A stretch of DNA of 64,000 nt from Epichloe hybrida (taxonomy: Eukaryota; Ascomycota; Sordariomycetes; Hypocreales; Clavicipitaceae). Positions within the stretch are counted from its first letter, which is position 1; every line of letters begins with the position of its first letter. The notes under the pieces were generated by a model that worked only from the letters and a program-made list of their open reading frames with translations, was not told the origin of the DNA and made no database searches. Below are positions 28,243 to 38,371 of this stretch, in pieces. Position numbers and translations under genes: made by a program. The stretch covers positions 744,001-808,000 of the forward strand of contig JAFEKR010000028.1 in NCBI GenBank assembly GCA_019022495.1, written 5' to 3'.

Positions 28243-31200
28243 TGAAAATACAATTGTGTCGAGTGATGGTTCAGTGAGAAGTCGACAACGGTGGGTTGAG
28301 AAGTATGTATGCGAAGGGACGTTGCGGCCGTGTTATATCCTTCCAGAGGAGTTGGTATGATGTTGTAGAAGTAGAGATGTCATAGCAAGATACAAGGCAG
28401 CGAGTGGAGTGAGAGGACAGGCCCATCCTGATATAGATATCCTTTCTGTCTGTTTGATTGATCCAACGATGCCAGATGCCAGGCGAGGCGTGTGGGGTGC
28501 GGCGAGCAAGTACCGGGTCAACCCTTGTTCCAGAAGTCCAGACACCCCTGCCATAGGTTGAGAATTTCGACGCTTTGCCAAAACCAGTTGTTACAGCCCG
28601 GCTTGAGGTGGGCGTCGTAATAACCACGCCCCTTGTTCCTGTCTCACCCCTCACCCCCCCCCCCCCTGTGCCAGCCAGGAGGGGGATTCAATGGCGGCTG
28701 CTGGCAGTTGTCAGCCCAACGTACGGAGTAAACGCCAGGTGAAGCCAGTCTAAAACCGTGTCGCCCCTTGAACCACTTTCCTGCTGCATCAACGCAAGAC
28801 TGATCAGTAAGCTCGCTGTCGCCGGTTAGACCACCGAGTAGACTGTTTCCAAACTTTCAAACATGTCGCGACATGAGCTTTGAAAAGCATCTCGATTTTG
28901 TCTCGGTGCCGGTGCCCGAGACTCGACAAGACGAGAGCCGCTCAGCCACGTGTGGATTCGGTTATCAGCACAATGGGCGACTTTGCGCCACGGGCTTGTC
29001 TTGGCTTGCCCACGTCCGTCCAACAAGTTGAATGATCCTCGTTGTGGCTGAAAAGAGCGTTGTTTCCATTGGGGGGCTCCTATTGATGTTCGTGAAAGGC
29101 GCAGGCGCAGGCGCCCCGTTTTTATTTCACAGCGCAAGCCAGCCCACGTGGAGGCGAAGAAGGCAATTTATTAATTATTCTTCCCACTCCTCAAAACGGG
29201 AATCGGTGCTCAGCCGCTGCGCAGGTAAGAAAGAACATGAAGAACATGAAGAACAGAAGAACTTGGGAGCTGACAGTTCAGTCCCAGACGAAGCAGGTAT
29301 GAGACAGCGCTGTACCTGCCCGGGCCACCTCTTGTTTCGCAGGCGGTTTCGCCTCGTGCCAATGACGACGGCCTTGGGGGAATTTGTTTACTTTGCGAGG
29401 CACCAGAGTGGCAGACGCCCTTATACAATTCTTCTCGAAACCGGCTCCCCGCGCTCTTGAGCCGAAGCTACTAGCGACAAGGGCGAGATGAGACAAGGTA
29501 CAGACAAGCCAAGTGTATTATGTATGGATGGATTGGATCCGCGAGCGAGAGCCAATGTGGACGGCATTTTATACCACAAGATTACGTCAACAAGGGCGCT
29601 TGGACTGCCTCCCGCATAATACAAGCCAGGCGTCGTACTCAATCTTGATCAGTTCATGTACGATGGACCTGCCGAAAAGAGACCAACGAGTTGAAAATGA
29701 GCCAGCAGCAGCCTGTGAACTTGCGACATGGGGGGCTAATAAGCCGTTGTAGGCACATGGCTCTGCCACCCCCCCCCTCCTTCCGCTCAAAACTAACTTA
29801 ATGGCGCAGGATGCCCACAAAAGAAGGGCGCGGCAAATGTTCTGGAAAGCTTGCCCAAGGCTAATTGACGAGTTTTTTTTTCTTCCAATTTTTTTTTTTT
29901 TTCCATCGCTGCAGGGACAAGCCCCATCACATCGGTCGGCAATCGCAGGAGCGGAAATGACTTCCATGGAATCACGTGTGTCCAGTACCACCGTGTATGC
30001 ATGTCTATCCGTGGTAGTTGTAAACATCATGATTGGACCCCGCGGCATTTCTCTGTTGAAATCATGTCTCAGATCGTCTACAATTCGTCACGATGCAAAA
30101 AATGTGAGGAAAATCAAATGTTTCCCGTCAACATCTCCCCGATGCGTTGCCTAGTACGAGACACCCCCATATTCCCACTCCGTACGGATTACGTGCAATG
30201 TACGATGCATGATTTTTTTTAATTTGAGCTGGGGCCGCGAGGACGGTGGCAATGCCCGCATGACCTTAACCTCTTGCTTATCTTGCTGAAGAAGCCGATC
30301 AACGATCTCGATTGACTTGTTCCCCTCCCCGCCCCCCCCTCCAATGCGAACTAATTACACCGTTTAGCAACGGTCTTGCCATGATGATAATAATAATGAT
30401 AACGATAATGATGATGATATAAAAAAAAAACAAGTCACTTCCATCGTCCACCGCATCCTGCAGCCCCGTGGTTGAATTTCCATTGGCTCAGGCCCCCCTC
30501 CACCCCACGTAAATAACGTTGGAAGGCAGAAATAAGGATAAGCGAGACAACCACGGGGTGCATAGAGGAAGTACTTGGCTGATATTACGGCAGGTTTTCC
30601 CTTTGTTCGCCAGGGGTAAAGAAACGGGCATCTCCCGGCATGCAACATGCAAGGGAGGGCAGCCTTGTGGAAGGTTTTGTTATGCTGGCGAATATCGGCT
30701 GGGGCTTTGCTATAGCGCGATGACATACATGGCTGCCTGATTTCCCTGGCCTTCCATGCCGGCGATTTCGCCATGTTTTGTAATGGAAAGTTCCGAAGAA
30801 CAGGAAATGTTGCACATGGGCACGGGCGACACGGCGATAATGCCGACTCTCAACCTTTTCAATCAGGCCCCGGATGTCGGGCTTACGAGGGCAAGCGCTG
30901 GAGAGAGAAGAGAAAAAAAAAAAAAAAGCGCTGGGCGCCAGCTCCAGTGGCCCAGTGGCCCCCCGAGTTGAGGCTCCTTTATTAGCTCCGGCAGCTGGTG
31001 CAGTGCGCAATTGGGAACCCTCCGCCGGGCCTAGCAGCATCAAATTGCGACTTTGGACGATCCCATCCATCCATGCCCATATACCGTCCCTCCCGTGCGC
31101 GCTCACTTGCCGTTTGTGGCTACACTTCAGGTTTCACTTGGTCATGTATAGACTTGACGGAGCCAACGTCTTGTCGTCCTGAAGCACAGGTTTCGCCATC

Positions 31201-31558
31201 TTCACATAGAAAGGGCGTGCCATTGTCGGCGGCGAAAACTGCCGGGTTCCAGCCGACCATGTATCGCATTTGTGATTGTGATTCTGGGGAAAGTTGATTC
31301 ATGACAAGACTTCTCCGTGTCACCTGTCTGAATTGGCATGCACCACCATGTGGCGTCGTCTTTTCAAAAAAAGAAAAAAAAGAAAGAAAAAAAAAAGGCT
31401 CCCAAGGTGACTCACTCACATTTACGGCAAAGGCTTGCTACGGCCGGCTACAAAGGACCGCCCGGACATGATGAACGAAAAAGTTTAAGAGTCATCCGCT
31501 GAATACTGACTCGTTTTGTCACAGTTCTTGACCCTTCCTTTCTTTGGCCGTTCTTCGG
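28243..31558. promoter_or_regulatory. 3.3-kb gene-free region upstream of the bZIP gene
   Basis: No coding signal on either strand. Contains a C run of about 12 at 28660, a TAA/GAT repeat at about 30380-30420, A runs at about 30913 and 31370, a 9-bp AAGAACATG array at about 29228-29260 and one TACGGAGTA at 28722. Its length suggests a long promoter or leader for the bZIP gene, as is common for fungal regulators (inference). Confidence 0.4.
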
Positions 31559-33094
31559 TCATCCCGTGGCCTGTACCAACTCTTCCATCCCGCCGACTGT
31601 CGTGGGCCCAGTCATGCCCTCCGGTGGGAGAGCCCATCTGGGAAGAGGGCTCTTGTATGACCATGCGCCGTCGGCGTCTTCGTACCGCAGGCTGTGAAGC
31701 CATAGAGAGAGCTCATGCATTCCGGGGTCAGAGTACAATGGCGTCGCGCATACGTCGCACACTTGGCCCGTCATCCTTTCTGCGCGCTTCTTCTCGTACT
31801 TGTCAACCATTTCATCGTAGTAGACCACCGCCTCTGCCACGTCTTCTTTGCCCATCCGGGACAGCCTGCTGATGACGTCTTCGTCGGGAGTCTGCGTACC
31901 ATCCTCGTCTTCGCGGCCGAGGTTGAAGCCCCATACCCGCTGGTTTGCGTAGATGGGATCATTTTGGATCGGGTGCCCCAGATACTGTAGATGCACTCTG
32001 ATTTGGTGCGTTCGTCCCGTGACGGGCAGGCATCGAACGACGGAGTATCCTCGCTTGTTCACCCAAGGTTTGCCCCTGGATTCGTCACCTGCCTCGGTGG
32101 TGGCATCTCGCATGCCATCGTCGGCGCCCGAGGCCCGGCTGTCCTTTGGTGGGTAGTAGGCGAGGCGCTTGAAGACTGTGCGCGCCGTCTTTCCGTTGGC
32201 TCGCACCCGGTTGAGGCCTAATTTTGGCGATATCGTGAGGATGGGTTGGTCGCAGACAACCTCGCCTTGCGGAAACTCGCCCGCCACTCGCGCCACGTAT
32301 TCCTTTCTCACAGTCCGCGACTTGATTTGGTTCCCCAAGGCCTCCGCCGCCCGGACACTCTTGGCCACAAACATGATGCCGCTCGTCAGTCGGTCTAGTC
32401 TATTGCATGGGTACGGCATGAAATGCTGGCCTCGGTCCGCCTTCATGATTTCCAGAACCGAGTTGAACTTGTATCGTCCTGCCGGGTGGACCGGAACTCC
32501 TGATGGTTTGTTGATGACAATCATGTCATCGTCTTCGTGAATAATACCCACTGGCTCTGCAGTGACGGGAGGCTCGTGACGATGCATGGTGTGAGATATC
32601 AAATCGCCGTTGAGGATGACATAGTCCGGCCCAACACGCTTTCCGTTGACAAAGATGTCGCCCTTGTCCATCGTTTCCCTGTAGTATTCGGTGGGTCTGT
32701 CTCGAAACTCGGACTCGAAGATCTCTATCAAGGTCCGCCCACGCCATCGTTCTTTGCAATAGGTGTTGTATGTCCAGTAATAAGGTCGTACGCGGCGTAG
32801 ATCGTCCTCGAAATAATACGGCGGCGGCCAGACGGAATCGACTGGCGTGATCAATGGGTCAACCGACTCGTCTCCCTTCTTCTTCTTCTTCTTCTTCTTC
32901 TTCTGCTCCTTTCCCATCGGACTTCTGGATTCTTGCTTCTCCTTGGTCGTCTCGTCTACCGTCGGCAATGTTTTTGGTGGTGCTGTCGTCGTTTCCGGGC
33001 TCGACGCGACTGAAACGTCGCCATCTACGGTCGCCATTGCGGCCACTCTCTTCAGTAATGCTCCAAAGGCTCTGGATCCGGCTCTCACTAGCAT
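31559..33094 (-). CDS. RluA-family tRNA pseudouridine synthase (Pus8/Pus9 type)
   Basis: Single exon, 511 aa from ATG 33094. An N-terminal Arg-rich amphipathic stretch (MLVRAGSRAFGALLKRVAAM) resembles a mitochondrial presequence; a second ATG at 33037 would omit it. Then comes a nine-Lys run (about 65-73) and an S4-like block (GDIFVNGKRVGPDYVI) ahead of the catalytic domain (IHEDDDMIVINKPSGVPVHP; catalytic Asp in CNRLDRLTSG; VTGRTHQIRVHLQYLGHPI). This domain order fits the fungal Pus9/Rib2(Pus8) group that modifies U32 of mitochondrial and cytosolic tRNAs. No deaminase domain is attached, unlike Rib2. Divergent from the thioesterase gene across 695 bp. Confidence 0.88.
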   Translation of the reverse strand: MLVRAGSRAFGALLKRVAAMATVDGDVSVASSPETTTAPPKTLPTVDETTKEKQESRSPMGKEQKKKKKKKKKGDESVDPLITPVDSVWPPPYYFEDDLRRVRPYYWTYNTYCKERWRGRTLIEIFESEFRDRPTEYYRETMDKGDIFVNGKRVGPDYVILNGDLISHTMHRHEPPVTAEPVGIIHEDDDMIVINKPSGVPVHPAGRYKFNSVLEIMKADRGQHFMPYPCNRLDRLTSGIMFVAKSVRAAEALGNQIKSRTVRKEYVARVAGEFPQGEVVCDQPILTISPKLGLNRVRANGKTARTVFKRLAYYPPKDSRASGADDGMRDATTEAGDESRGKPWVNKRGYSVVRCLPVTGRTHQIRVHLQYLGHPIQNDPIYANQRVWGFNLGREDEDGTQTPDEDVISRLSRMGKEDVAEAVVYYDEMVDKYEKKRAERMTGQVCDVCATPLYSDPGMHELSLWLHSLRYEDADGAWSYKSPLPRWALPPEGMTGPTTVGGMEELVQATG

Positions 33095-33789
33095 CAGTGA
33101 TCCAAGAGATGCCAGCTTTCAATCTCCCCGGTAGTCCCGGCCGTGCTTCGTCCAAGGGGATCGACGGCGCGGCCTGTTGGACAACCGGGAGGAGAAAACT
33201 GGGCGGAGAGAGCCGGCAGAACTCTCCAGCGAATCTGCCTCTTTAGGCTTGGTTCGGCGACAACGCACGCTCCTGCCTGGTGTACGGAGTATACGCACTG
33301 TAGCACTGTATCGCCCACTGACGACTAAGACTGAGCGTCACTTGCTGGAGACGGAAACACCAGCACACGGGATCCCAGCATAACCATATGGCATGACACT
33401 ACCGGGTCTCACGATCAGATTTACATTGGTGGAGGCTCCTAGAACAGTCCCCGCGCAAATGCTCCATGGAGTCTCGTATGATCCCTCTTCCCACTCGGCC
33501 GAAAGATGGCCTCTCTACAAGTTAGCTGGGCCAAGGACCTCCAACCCAAATCGTTCTGCTACCCTACGCCGCACCGATCCAATTGGTTTCAACATCAAAA
33601 GCCTCGGCACTTTTGAGCTCCACTCGTGAGCTTCACTCCTCTTCAACCTTTGTTTTCCATAATTTTCAACACCCGTCAAGGAACCTTTTCCGACGAAATT
33701 GGTGTGCTTGGTGCCGGAGCTCCAAGGTGACCTCTCCGTCGCCCCCTTTTCAACGTTTCGTACTAGGGGAAGCCCCCCCCATCACGGCA
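33095..33789. promoter_or_regulatory. Divergent promoter region
   Basis: Separates the pseudouridine synthase and thioesterase starts. Contains one TACGGAGTA at 33283. No gene. Confidence 0.4.
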
Positions 33790-34474
33790 ATGGCTTCGGC
33801 GGACAAGAAGACCCGCAAAAGGGAAGACTACCCTTATATCTTGGACTACCGAACGCGGTGGTGAGTCTCTGTGCCCTTGTTCCGAAGAAAGCTTGCGATG
33901 AGGTGCCACGGAGCCGGCCCCCGAACCTATGGATGGATCCAGAATCGGGAGGCTAACCAGACATCTTTCGCCTTTCAAAGGAATGACAACGACATGTATG
34001 ATCACATGAACAACTCTGTATACAATTTCTTGTAAGTGATGATCCATCCCGACACATGACTGTGCATTCGATTCAAATACAGAGAGGGCCATTGAACTCA
34101 ACATGTCCATGTCTAGATTCGACTCTGCCGTCAACGCCTATCTGATGGAACACTGCAACCTACATCCCCCCAGTTCGCCGCATTACCCTCTCGTTGCTCA
34201 CACCAGCACCAACTACTACTCCTCCATTGCGTACCCCTCCGTTGCGGAGGTTGGTGTGAGGGTGGTCAAGCTGGGCAATTCCAGCGTCATGTTCGAGCTG
34301 GCGCTCTTCGAGAAGGGCGTGTCGGATGTCAAGGCTGTGTGTGACTTCATACATGTCTTTGTAGAAAGGGCGACGGGAAGACCGGCCAAGACCGGGATGG
34401 CTCCCGAGCTGAGAGAGGGCTTGGAGCAGTTGTGCAAGGGTGGCGAGCCTTTCAAGTCAAAGAGCAAGCTGTGA
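33790..34474 (+). CDS. Hotdog-fold acyl-CoA thioesterase (4HBT-like)
   Basis: Exons 33790-33860, 33981-34031 and 34117-34474 give 159 aa, and the frame closes. The second exon is only 51 nt and carries the hotdog active-site signature D-x-Y-D-H-M-N-N-x-x-Y. Exon 3 continues with FDSAVNAYL, a helix, and beta strands ending SDVKAVCDFIHVFVER. The length matches the single-domain 4-hydroxybenzoyl-CoA thioesterase superfamily. Such fungal proteins hydrolyse acyl-CoA, but the substrate cannot be read from the sequence. No organelle signal is clear; the end KSKL resembles a weak peroxisomal PTS1 (SKL-type), which would suit acyl-CoA metabolism (inference). Confidence 0.88.
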
Positions 34475-34905
34475 AGTTCTCGACATGTCAACTTCCACGG
34501 TTCCTTCTGTGTATGAGCAGACTATGCATTGTGTGTGTCTTGTGTGTGTTATTTTGGCATGTTGACTGACGTCCGAGGTACTCAAGGAAGGTGTTTCCGT
34601 TTTAACGTCAAATGTTTGCAGCAGGTATTATTACACGCAGCTGGCGAGGATAGGATACGTGCGGGGAAAATTGCAGTAAATGTAAACCCTACTCTGTTTC
34701 GTGCGAGTTAATGCCATTGCATCACAACAACCTTGCCACCATGCAGCCAGAATCAATGGCCCCGAACATATACGCGAAAATTAGAAGGGCAGGTGAGGCG
34801 CGCGCGCGCAGGCAAGGCCAGGCTCCACACCGCGGCTGGTTCAAAGCCACCACGACACAACTCTTGCATCTTCGTGCTTCCAGAGTGCGCACACAAGAGC
34901 AAAAC
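34475..34905. other. Intergenic
   Basis: Short spacer. An in-frame upstream ATG at 34711 could extend the next gene by 65 residues, but that stretch is Arg-rich and unlike the conserved family start. Confidence 0.5.
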
Positions 34906-35735
34906 ATGACAGCACCCCCTCCAACCGTCCCCTCTCTCAAGGAAGCCTTCATCGCCGCCCAGACAAACCTCCTCTCGCAACCACTCGGCCCGTCAAGAAC
35001 CTGGCGCCGAGCCAACGACGCCTCCAACCAGCCCATCCCGCCGCGGCTCCTCGACGACGTCCTCTTCTCCCTCAACCATGCGATTCAGCAGCACTGTCGA
35101 CGCGTGTACCCCCCCCAGGCGAGCTACAATGTCGCCGAACAAATCAGCAACTCTTACCTACGCGATGCGGAGGACCGAGTGAGAGGGTTGAAGGAATCGG
35201 AGAGCACCATTGGGAAGGAGCTGGATTTCGGTACGACTTGACGCGTAGTGCACCGAGGCGAGAATATGAATCATCAGACACTAATGCCATGGTTGCAGTG
35301 GCGGACGATTCGATAGAAGCGCTTCCCACGTTGTGGCCCATCGAAAAGGACATTGCGAACGATCCCGCCGCGGCAGAGGAATACGAAGCACTTGTGCAGA
35401 GGTTGACTGAATTGACGGAACAACGGCGTCAACTGAGACTTCGCGTGCAGCGATTGCGGAGAATAGAAGCGTCCGTGAAACCTTTATCCGCGACGGAAGA
35501 CAACAACGTCCAGGATAATTTGGTCACCAAGAATGGTCCCCTGGAACAGGAGCTGGAGAAGATGCGCGCCTTGTTGCCGCGTGTCGCCGGGCAGGTTGCG
35601 GAATTGCCAGACCAACCGGCGAATGACCGTTCACGATCGCGGACTTCATCAACGGTGGATTTTGGAGACATGACAAAGGCACGGAAGCGTAATCTTGACA
35701 ACTTTCTATCGGATCCCAGGGTATTTCCATCTTGA
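34906..35735 (+). CDS. fta4: Kinetochore Sim4-complex subunit Fta4-like
   Basis: Exons 34906-35230 and 35299-35735 (68-nt intron, GTACGA...CAG) give 253 aa. The N-terminal block PTVPSLKEAFIAAQTNLLSQPL...WRR, followed by a helical segment ending YNVAEQISNSYL, matches what I know of the fungal Fta4/CENP-U-type inner-kinetochore subunit. The second half is coiled coil (EEYEALVQRLTELTEQRRQLRLRVQRLRRIE), as expected for a Sim4/COMA component, then a Ser/Arg-rich linker and a short basic C-terminal helix (KARKRNLDNFL). The start at 34906 is chosen because the family begins shortly before the TVPSLKEAF block; 34711 and 34741 are alternative in-frame ATGs. Confidence 0.72.
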
Positions 35736-36695
35736 GCACGGGTTCAAGTTGGGATCTGCCAACCAGAGAGTGAGCTCAGTGTACGCAAAAACGCCCGACA
35801 GAGATTTATTTGTTCACCCTTGACAAAAAAATCAGGGCCATTCAGGTCCCACACTGTGTTGTGATCAGACAACCTTGCTGGAGAACTGGATCGGGCTGTT
35901 GTCTTGATTGCTTGCAGCTTTCCAGCAAGTCTTGAACCAATCTGGTCCTCTGGAACCAGCGTCTCCGATCATGAAATCTGTCTCCCCCAGGAAATGGATC
36001 GACATTGAGACGCTGGGTTCCTAGAGCGAAGCTTTCTATCAAGCGTGAATCCCCCTCAGTCGCTCCACCCGGACGTTGAGTTGGTTCGTTTCATCAAGAG
36101 ACCCCGAACAAAAGCCGCTCGAGGGACCGAGTAGCGGCCATAAGACGGTACCCAGGTACGGTCTGTCCGGATGCAAAATATCAGGGTGGTGTAGTATTAA
36201 ATCAAGTGCATAAAATGTACCGCCACTTTGTGTGCCTATTGAAACGTGACGAATATCCGAAATGCTTCAGCAGAGCCATGACGGCGTCTAGGATCCCCGT
36301 CACCTTACGTACGTACCTGGCCAGAATAACTTCAAGTTCCGGGTCCATTTCCAACCCCGGCCGGTCCGGATTGATGACGCGAATCTCGTGGGTCTAGCAA
36401 GATCATCCAGGGCCAACATGTATACGAGATCGCAACAGTGGAGCAAAGAAGAGGAAGACGTGTTCCGGCTCTGTTGTTGGCCTTGATTCCGGTAGCCATA
36501 GTCGGCTCGTGAGTCGTCGTCAGCAAGGCCCCGCCCGCGCGCATGGCACTTGCCTTTTCAGGCTGACAGCTGGCCAATCAGTGATGCAGCGAAGCGAAGC
36601 TAACGACTTGGCCGTGCCAGCCAGCTGGGCCAGCTGGTAGACAAGACGTGAAGTGAAGCTTGGACTGCCAGGCCTGTCATCACCGTTGAAGCCGT
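35736..36695. other. Intergenic
   Basis: No gene seen. Composition becomes ordinary GC-rich before the element boundary at 36696. Confidence 0.5.
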
Positions 36696-37398
36696 TTTAC
36701 GGATGTCCAAGTCAAAAGTCGTGTCCCCTGCACGCGACCCTAGTCAAGGATGTAATTAGCCAGCGGGGTCGTAGTCTCACCGGGTAAATTAAATAAGAGG
36801 CTTACCTCTTCTCTAGTTCCCCTCTCTTTGCCTGCTTTTACCACTAGTGCTATAACTATTGCTAAAGTTAGCTACATAACTATTGCGAAGGTCACGAAGG
36901 TTAAGCTAATAGTTAGAGGGTTTAAAGGGTTATTTTATAATCAGAGTTTAAAGATAAAGATACTACTGCTATTAATAATAATAAAAGAAGGTAGGTTTTT
37001 AACCCTTATAAGCTTAATAGTCCTAATAGTCCTAATAACCTTAATGCCTTAGTGTCAGGTGCGCGCGCGCGGCTTGATAATCAATTGTAAGGTGCGATGC
37101 GAGCGAGAGCTAGCATTGGTGAATCTTTTGGTGGTTCAATGGCTTACCCGCACACCTTCGGGTTCTGACACTTAGATTCTAGTAATATAAAGGAAGAATC
37201 TAATAATAACTAGGATAAGTTACTTTTATATATAGTTTATATAGCAAAGATACCTTATTTAATTTTCCTTATGTTATTCTAGACTATTTATATGCCTTAG
37301 GCTACTACGTTAATGCCTTAGGCTACTACGTTAATGCCTTAGGCCACTCTAGGCAGCAGCGTGCAGGGGACACGACTTTTGACTTGGACATCCGTAAA
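36696..37398. mobile_element. 703-bp AT-rich element with 40-bp inverted repeats
   Basis: 36696-36735 (TTTACGGATGTCCAAGTCAA...) and 37359-37398 are perfect reverse complements over 40 bp. Most of the interior (about 36785-37050 and 37170-37340) is strongly AT-rich with TTA/TAG tandem motifs, including a repeat of about 21 bp (AATGCCTTAGGCTACTACGTT, 37260-37345) in two and a half copies. It encodes nothing. The arms are not AT-shifted, while the interior looks mutated by RIP. No clear target-site duplication flanks the arms. It may be a non-autonomous TIR element or a remnant of two inverted copies. Confidence 0.6.
37053..37170. mobile_element. 118-bp GC-rich insertion with 5-bp target duplication
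   Basis: A GC-rich block inside the AT-rich element. It begins TGTCAGG and ends TTCTGACA, giving 6-bp inverted ends TGTCAG/CTGACA, and is flanked by CTTAG on both sides (37048-37052 and 37171-37175). On the minus strand it starts TGTCAGAACCCG and ends CCTGACA. TG...CA ends plus a 5-bp duplication fit either a very short solo LTR of a Ty3-type retroelement or a MITE. Its normal composition means it arrived after the surrounding mutation. Confidence 0.6.
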
Positions 37399-38371
37399 TG
37401 CCAGCAATACTCTGTCTTGTGCGGTGCGGCATTTCTTCTCGTGAATTGTGACCCATCTTCAACCCGACAAGCCTCGGCTTGTTCGGATCCTCCAGCTGGC
37501 GCAGCATCCAACACGCTGACTTTGGACACGGGATCTGGCCTTTTCTTGACCCTGCATCGGCGGCTGTTGCCATCTGGCACTATCTTCCTCATCGTGGGCC
37601 CCCCTCCATCTCCTCGCGAATATCCCAGTCGTTGATAAGATCAAGTTGTGTCTCGGCGAGTCCGAGTCCGAAAGATGGGCGATTGATGCCATTATCATCA
37701 CTTGAGCCAAATTAGCATCCGCTTGCTGACGTGGTTGAGAATGCTTCGAATATGCCATTTTTTTGCTTTTGCATGACTCCACACAGGCCTCTCCGACCGA
37801 CTGACTTACCGACTGACTTACACGGTCTGGTCAGACCACCCATGGACAAAAGGAAATCGCTCTCAGAAAACACTCAACGGGCCTATTCCACCAGGTGGTG
37901 GAAAATTACCGCGGCCCACCCACCATGACAGCAATACCCCGTCGTGTAATAATTTTCACCCACTTGCCCAGAACTCGCTTGCCAAAGGCGCTATGTGGGC
38001 CAATATGGTGGTGGCCCGGTGGGCTTTTTTCCGTTCCTGGCGGTTTGGCAACGGCTCCAAGAGTGCCGAAGCGCTTCCCCCGGTCACCATGTTATATGCT
38101 GGCCGTTTCCTGGGATTTCGCTGGTGGCAGCCAGGTGTACGGGAGGTGTTCGTCAGCTTTGGGACTGTCAGGATTCCCGGGAGAAAAAAAAAAAAAACCA
38201 AGTTCGAGAACAGCCCATCTTTGCTTACTTGACATTCGGGTCTTCGCCTTTGACGCGTATGCGAGTTCCGGTCTTCCAGACAACAACTTGACGGGGGCCA
38301 ACTGTTCACCCTGCCCAGACGAAATATAAATCTTTGGGGCCAGTCTCTACAGAGGAGCCCGAGAAAACAAG
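37399..38371. other. Intergenic, carotenoid oxygenase upstream region
   Basis: No supportable gene. A direct CCGACTGACTTA repeat occurs at about 37797-37820. Confidence 0.45.

Noticed and set aside
36784..37345. RNA gene or small ORF in the AT-rich element
   Set aside because: Short frames here are made of Leu/Ile-type AT codons and tandem TTA/TAG words; no fold or motif could be supported.
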